9,444 nt of DNA from Balneolaceae bacterium (GTDB taxonomy: Bacteria > Bacteroidota > Rhodothermia > Balneolales > Balneolaceae), in contig SKWF01000092.1 in the NCBI GenBank assembly GCA_007129085.1, positions 1 through 9,444 of the forward strand. Direction: 5' to 3'. The translations under genes and the position numbers were made by a program. Shown here piece after piece: positions 6,215 through 9,444 of this stretch. The notes below the pieces were generated by a model. That model did not search any database. It had not been told where the DNA came from and saw only the letters and a list, made by a program, of their open reading frames with translations. Position 1 is the first letter of the stretch. Each line of letters opens with the position of its first letter.

Positions 6215-6250
6215 GTATAGCTTTATCATTAGTTAATAAGTATTTCTCTC

Positions 6251-8719
6251 ATGCATCTACTCAAATTTGGCGGCTCATCTATGGGCGCCACCGGAGCCAT
6301 TCGCCAAGTACTATCTATCGTTAAAAAACGGTGTGAAACTGATCAAACGGTTGTGGTGGTATCTGCAATGCAGGGGGTAACCGATCGGCTTCAGTACGTA
6401 TGCGACCATGCAGATAATACCGATGGCATACACGGTGACGTAATTAGATGGATGGAAGAGAAACACTTTGGTGTTGCACGGGAATTGTTGCCGGTTCAGG
6501 CACAAAGCGACCTGATTACCGATCTCAAAATGCTGATCAATGAACTTGAAGATGTAATACAAGGCATTGAGTTGGTTCGTGAAGTAACACCCCGAACGCG
6601 AGATTTTATACTTGGATTTGGAGAACGGCTATCTGCAACAATTTTAGCTTCACTGTTGCAAAACGAAGGGGTTAAGGCTCACTATTCCGATGCCCGAAAA
6701 TTTTTGGTTACCAATGACGAATACGGTAACGCCCGCGTGCTGATAGACGAGAGCAGAGAAAAAATTGATGCTCATTTCACACGAGAAAATCATGCATATG
6801 TGGTTACAGGGTTCATCGGTTCTACAATTGATGGTGTTTCTACAACAGTTGGCCGGGGTGGATCAGATTATACGGTAGCTATTTTGGGAGCGGCTCTTCA
6901 GGCGGAAAAAATTGAAATATGGACAGATGTTAACGGCTTGATGACTGCCGATCCGAGAAAAGTATCCCGAGCATTTCCCATAAGGGAAATTTCCTACGAA
7001 GAGGCGATGGAGCTTTCTCATTTCGGGGCAAAGGTAATTTATCCTCCAACTTTGCGTCCGGCCATGCAGCAGCAAATTCCTATCCTGATCAAAAATACAT
7101 TCAATCCGGCGCAGGAAGGGACAGTTATACAGAAAGAGATTGCACCATCGCAGAGTTTAATTAAAGGGCTTTCGTCTATCGGAAACGTAACGCTCTTGAC
7201 GGTGAAGGGGAGCGGCATGATTGGAGTAAGTGGAATAGCCGCCAGAATATTTTCTGCACTGGCACGGGCAGGAGTAAATATCATCATGATAACCCAGGCG
7301 TCATCCGAGCATACAATTACGATTGCTGTGCTTCCACATCAGGCCAAACTTTCGGAAGGTGCGATTGCCGAAGAGTTTAAAACTGAAATTCAAGAAAATA
7401 GAATCGATTCACCACTGGTGGAAGAGAAGCTCTCAATCATCGCCATAGTGGGTGATAATATGAGAAACATCCCCGGTATTGCAGGAAGAGTATTTCGTGC
7501 ATTGGGGCGAAATGGAATTAACATTCGGGCGATTGCCCAGGGATCATCCGAACGGAACATCTCTTTTGTGGTAGATCAAACAAACGAAGCGAAAGCGATG
7601 AATACACTGCACGATGCCTTCTTCCTCTCCGGGGTAAAAACGGTAAATCTCTACATTGTGGGTGTCGGCTTGATTGGTGGGATGCTTCTGGATATGATTT
7701 CCGATCAGTTAAATACTTTTTACGATGATTACCAGATCGATTTTCGGCTGCGAGGTGTAGCAAATTCCCGAAAAATGCTGGTGCAGAAGAGTTCGATTTC
7801 TTTTCGGGAATGGCAAGATCAGCTCGATAAACACGGGGAGGAGAGTAGCCTCGACAAGTTTATCGATAAGATGGAAGAACATAACTTGCCGAATTCTATT
7901 TTTGTGGACTGTACCGCGAGCAGTGAAGTGGCAAACATCTATCCAAAGGTGCTGAACTCCAGTATATCAATCGTTACCCCGAATAAAAAAGCAAACTCTT
8001 CAACCGGGGGGTATTACGACCGGCTTCAAAATCTGGCGGTGCAAAAAAATGTAGCATTTAAATACGAAACCAATGTGGGGGCCGGCCTTCCGCTTCTGGC
8101 AACAATCCATGAGCTGGTATCAACCGGCGATAAGGTAGAAAAAATAGAGGGCGTTCTGTCAGGTACGCTCAGCTATATTTTTAACTCGTTTGATGGCAGT
8201 AAAAGGTTCAGTACAATTGTAAAAGAAGCCCGGGAAAAAGGATATACCGAACCCGATCCGCGTGAAGATCTGAACGGGCTTGATGTTGCCCGGAAACTAT
8301 TGATACTGGCTCGGGAAGCCGGTTTTAAACTGGAGCCTGATGATTTGGAGGTGCAAAATCTGGTTCCAAAAGGCGCACGAAAAGCGGAAAGTGTAGAGTC
8401 ATTTTTTGAAAAACTTACGGAGTTTGATGGTGAATTTGATGAGCTGATAAACAAAGCTGACGCCGAAGACAAAAAACTGTGCTACATTGCCCGTTTTGAA
8501 AAAGGGAAAGGCAATGTGAAGTTGGAGAGTATTACAAGAGATCATCCATTTTATGGGCTCACCGGCAGCGATAACATTGTAGCTATTTACACACAATATT
8601 ACCGCGAAAACCCAATGGTAATAAAAGGGCCGGGAGCAGGAGCACATGTAACTGCCGGGGGAATTGTGGCGGATATTTTACGTGTGGTGAACACCAAAGC
8701 AGCGAGTAATGCGGAGTAG
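6251..8719 (+). CDS. thrA: Bifunctional aspartokinase / homoserine dehydrogenase
   Basis: This fused enzyme catalyses the first step (aspartate phosphorylation) and third step (aspartate semialdehyde to homoserine) from aspartate to threonine. It has 822 aa against 820 in E. coli ThrA. The kinase domain (about 1-295) shows KFGGSS (5-10), GFGERLSA (122-129), TTVGRGGSDYT (198-208), WTDVNGLMTADPRKV (224-238) and SHFGAKVIYPPT (256-267). Twin ACT repeats follow at about 312-385 and 393-460, each with a threonine-binding-type motif: QASSE at Q349 and QGSSE at Q430. The dehydrogenase domain starts with the NAD(P) motif GVGLIG (471-476). It continues with TPNKKAN (576-582), YETNVGAGLPLLATI (605-619), GVLSGTLSYIFN (634-645), LNGLDVARK with D678 and K682 as catalytic candidates, and GPGAGAHVTAGGIVADIL (793-810). 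The start has no Shine-Dalgarno. Threonine feedback inhibition is expected from the ACT pair. thrB follows after 63 nt. Confidence 0.97.
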   Translation: MHLLKFGGSSMGATGAIRQVLSIVKKRCETDQTVVVVSAMQGVTDRLQYVCDHADNTDGIHGDVIRWMEEKHFGVARELLPVQAQSDLITDLKMLINELEDVIQGIELVREVTPRTRDFILGFGERLSATILASLLQNEGVKAHYSDARKFLVTNDEYGNARVLIDESREKIDAHFTRENHAYVVTGFIGSTIDGVSTTVGRGGSDYTVAILGAALQAEKIEIWTDVNGLMTADPRKVSRAFPIREISYEEAMELSHFGAKVIYPPTLRPAMQQQIPILIKNTFNPAQEGTVIQKEIAPSQSLIKGLSSIGNVTLLTVKGSGMIGVSGIAARIFSALARAGVNIIMITQASSEHTITIAVLPHQAKLSEGAIAEEFKTEIQENRIDSPLVEEKLSIIAIVGDNMRNIPGIAGRVFRALGRNGINIRAIAQGSSERNISFVVDQTNEAKAMNTLHDAFFLSGVKTVNLYIVGVGLIGGMLLDMISDQLNTFYDDYQIDFRLRGVANSRKMLVQKSSISFREWQDQLDKHGEESSLDKFIDKMEEHNLPNSIFVDCTASSEVANIYPKVLNSSISIVTPNKKANSSTGGYYDRLQNLAVQKNVAFKYETNVGAGLPLLATIHELVSTGDKVEKIEGVLSGTLSYIFNSFDGSKRFSTIVKEAREKGYTEPDPREDLNGLDVARKLLILAREAGFKLEPDDLEVQNLVPKGARKAESVESFFEKLTEFDGEFDELINKADAEDKKLCYIARFEKGKGNVKLESITRDHPFYGLTGSDNIVAIYTQYYRENPMVIKGPGAGAHVTAGGIVADILRVVNTKAASNAE

Positions 8720-8782
8720 ATCTGTTCCGATGATGACTCAAATTTTATACACTTATTTATCTGTAATTAAATCATCAAACAC

Positions 8783-9444
8783 ATGAACGGTAAACCGCTT
8801 CAATCTGTAAAAGTTTTTGCCCCGGCATCGGTTGCCAATGTGGGGTGTGGGTTTGATGTGCTTGCATTTGCCATCAACGGACCGGGGGATGTTGTGGAGA
8901 TCAGCCGAAAAGAAATCCCGGGAGTTGTCATTGAATCCATCACGGGGGATAACGGAAAACTTCCCTTGATACCGATTGAAAATACAGCGGGACGAGCCGT
9001 TCTGGCGTTGATAGACGAGCTGGAACACTCACCGGATTTTGGAATGAAAATCCGAATCGAAAAAAGGATGCCGCTCGGGAGTGGACTTGGTTCAAGTGCG
9101 GCGAGTGCGGCAGGTGCAGCGGTTGCCGCAAACGCCATTTTAGGCAATCCCTTCAGCCGAAAAGAGCTTCTTCAATTCGCCCTCGAGGGTGAGCTTGCCG
9201 CAAGTGGAAGCCCACATGGGGATAATATTTCAGCCTCTCTGCTTGGTGGATTTGTACTGGTGAGAAGCCATCAACCTCTCGATGTTATCGAACTTAACGT
9301 GCCCAAAGAGCTTGTTGTAACTGTTTTGCATCCTCATATTGAGATGAAGACGAAAAATACCCGGCTGATTCTTCGCCGTTCTGTTCAGCTCTCCAAGGCG
9401 GTAACGCAGTGGGGAAACGTTGGAGGATTGATTGCCGGCCTCTA
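8783..9444 (+). CDS. thrB: Homoserine kinase, 3'-truncated by window edge
   Basis: This GHMP-family kinase phosphorylates homoserine to O-phosphohomoserine, the substrate of threonine synthase. The frame is open for 220 codons to the window end, about 70% of the ~310-aa family length, with no frameshift. The start MNGKPLQSVKVFAPASVANVG leads into GCGFDVLAFAI (21-31), the usual substrate-side N-terminal motif. The ATP-binding GHMP motif PLGSGLGSSAASAAG lies at 97-111. EGELAASGSPHGDN (135-148) and LLGGFVLV (153-160) match the family's next conserved blocks. The upstream 63-nt gap after thrA contains no strong promoter, terminator or Shine-Dalgarno, so cotranscription with thrA is likely. thrC would be the expected next gene, beyond the window. 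Confidence 0.95.
   Translation, partial: MNGKPLQSVKVFAPASVANVGCGFDVLAFAINGPGDVVEISRKEIPGVVIESITGDNGKLPLIPIENTAGRAVLALIDELEHSPDFGMKIRIEKRMPLGSGLGSSAASAAGAAVAANAILGNPFSRKELLQFALEGELAASGSPHGDNISASLLGGFVLVRSHQPLDVIELNVPKELVVTVLHPHIEMKTKNTRLILRRSVQLSKAVTQWGNVGGLIAGL

Noticed and set aside
6190..6250. Threonine leader-peptide attenuator upstream of thrA
   Set aside because: The predicted leader is about 30 nt, with no short frame rich in Thr/Ile codons and no terminator hairpin.
8729..8776. GATGAT / ATCATC inverted repeat in the thrA-thrB gap
   Set aside because: Only 6 bp with a 36-nt AT-rich loop; no terminator tail, and cotranscription of thrA-thrB is expected. Probably chance.

Overview
The window reads as chromosomal housekeeping DNA from a bacterium of the Bacteroidota/Rhodothermota/Balneolota (FCB) assemblage; a marine or halophilic Balneolales-like organism is my best guess. 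The clues are moderate GC, an almost complete lack of Shine-Dalgarno sequences (fadE is the clear exception), a pyrroline-5-carboxylate reductase of the type I associate with Bacteroidota (ACGI / PRGCTISGLNEMEHGGF signatures), and a fused aspartokinase-homoserine dehydrogenase followed by thrB. The lineage is inference from protein style, not from a marker gene. I see no mobile element, CRISPR array, tRNA, rRNA or toxin-antitoxin module.

Layout. (1) Positions 1-1753, plus strand: a tightly packed three-gene run with 4- and 6-nt gaps. It holds the 3' part of a thioredoxin/peroxiredoxin-like protein, pdxH (pyridoxal phosphate synthesis/salvage) and trmB (tRNA m7G46 methyltransferase). (2) Positions 1811-4980, plus strand: a two-gene unit. 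A TetR-family regulator has its own sigma70-like promoter and two overlapping inverted repeats between the predicted transcription start and the ATG. It is followed 12 nt later by fadE, a long membrane-anchored acyl-CoA dehydrogenase. A strong intrinsic terminator (5030-5060) closes the unit. (3) Positions 5136-5954, minus strand: proC. (4) Positions 5955-6250: a divergent regulatory region between proC and the threonine genes. It carries a GC-rich structured element in the proC leader, three palindromes or inverted repeats, a 10-bp direct repeat and a good promoter for each direction. (5) Positions 6251-9444, plus strand: thrA (bifunctional aspartokinase/homoserine dehydrogenase) and the first ~220 codons of thrB (homoserine kinase), cut by the window edge. 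thrC would be expected next.

How the genes fit together. TetR-fadE looks like a locally controlled fatty-acid beta-oxidation entry step. thrA-thrB is the aspartate-to-threonine route, probably feedback-inhibited by threonine through its twin ACT domains. proC is the last step of proline synthesis and shares the upstream control region with thrA. The most interesting non-coding signal is the proC leader element at 5985-6048. It can fold into a long-range stem, an internal hairpin, a competing local hairpin and a pairing that crosses the main stem. It is either a regulatory RNA or a dispersed repeat; I cannot tell which from one copy.
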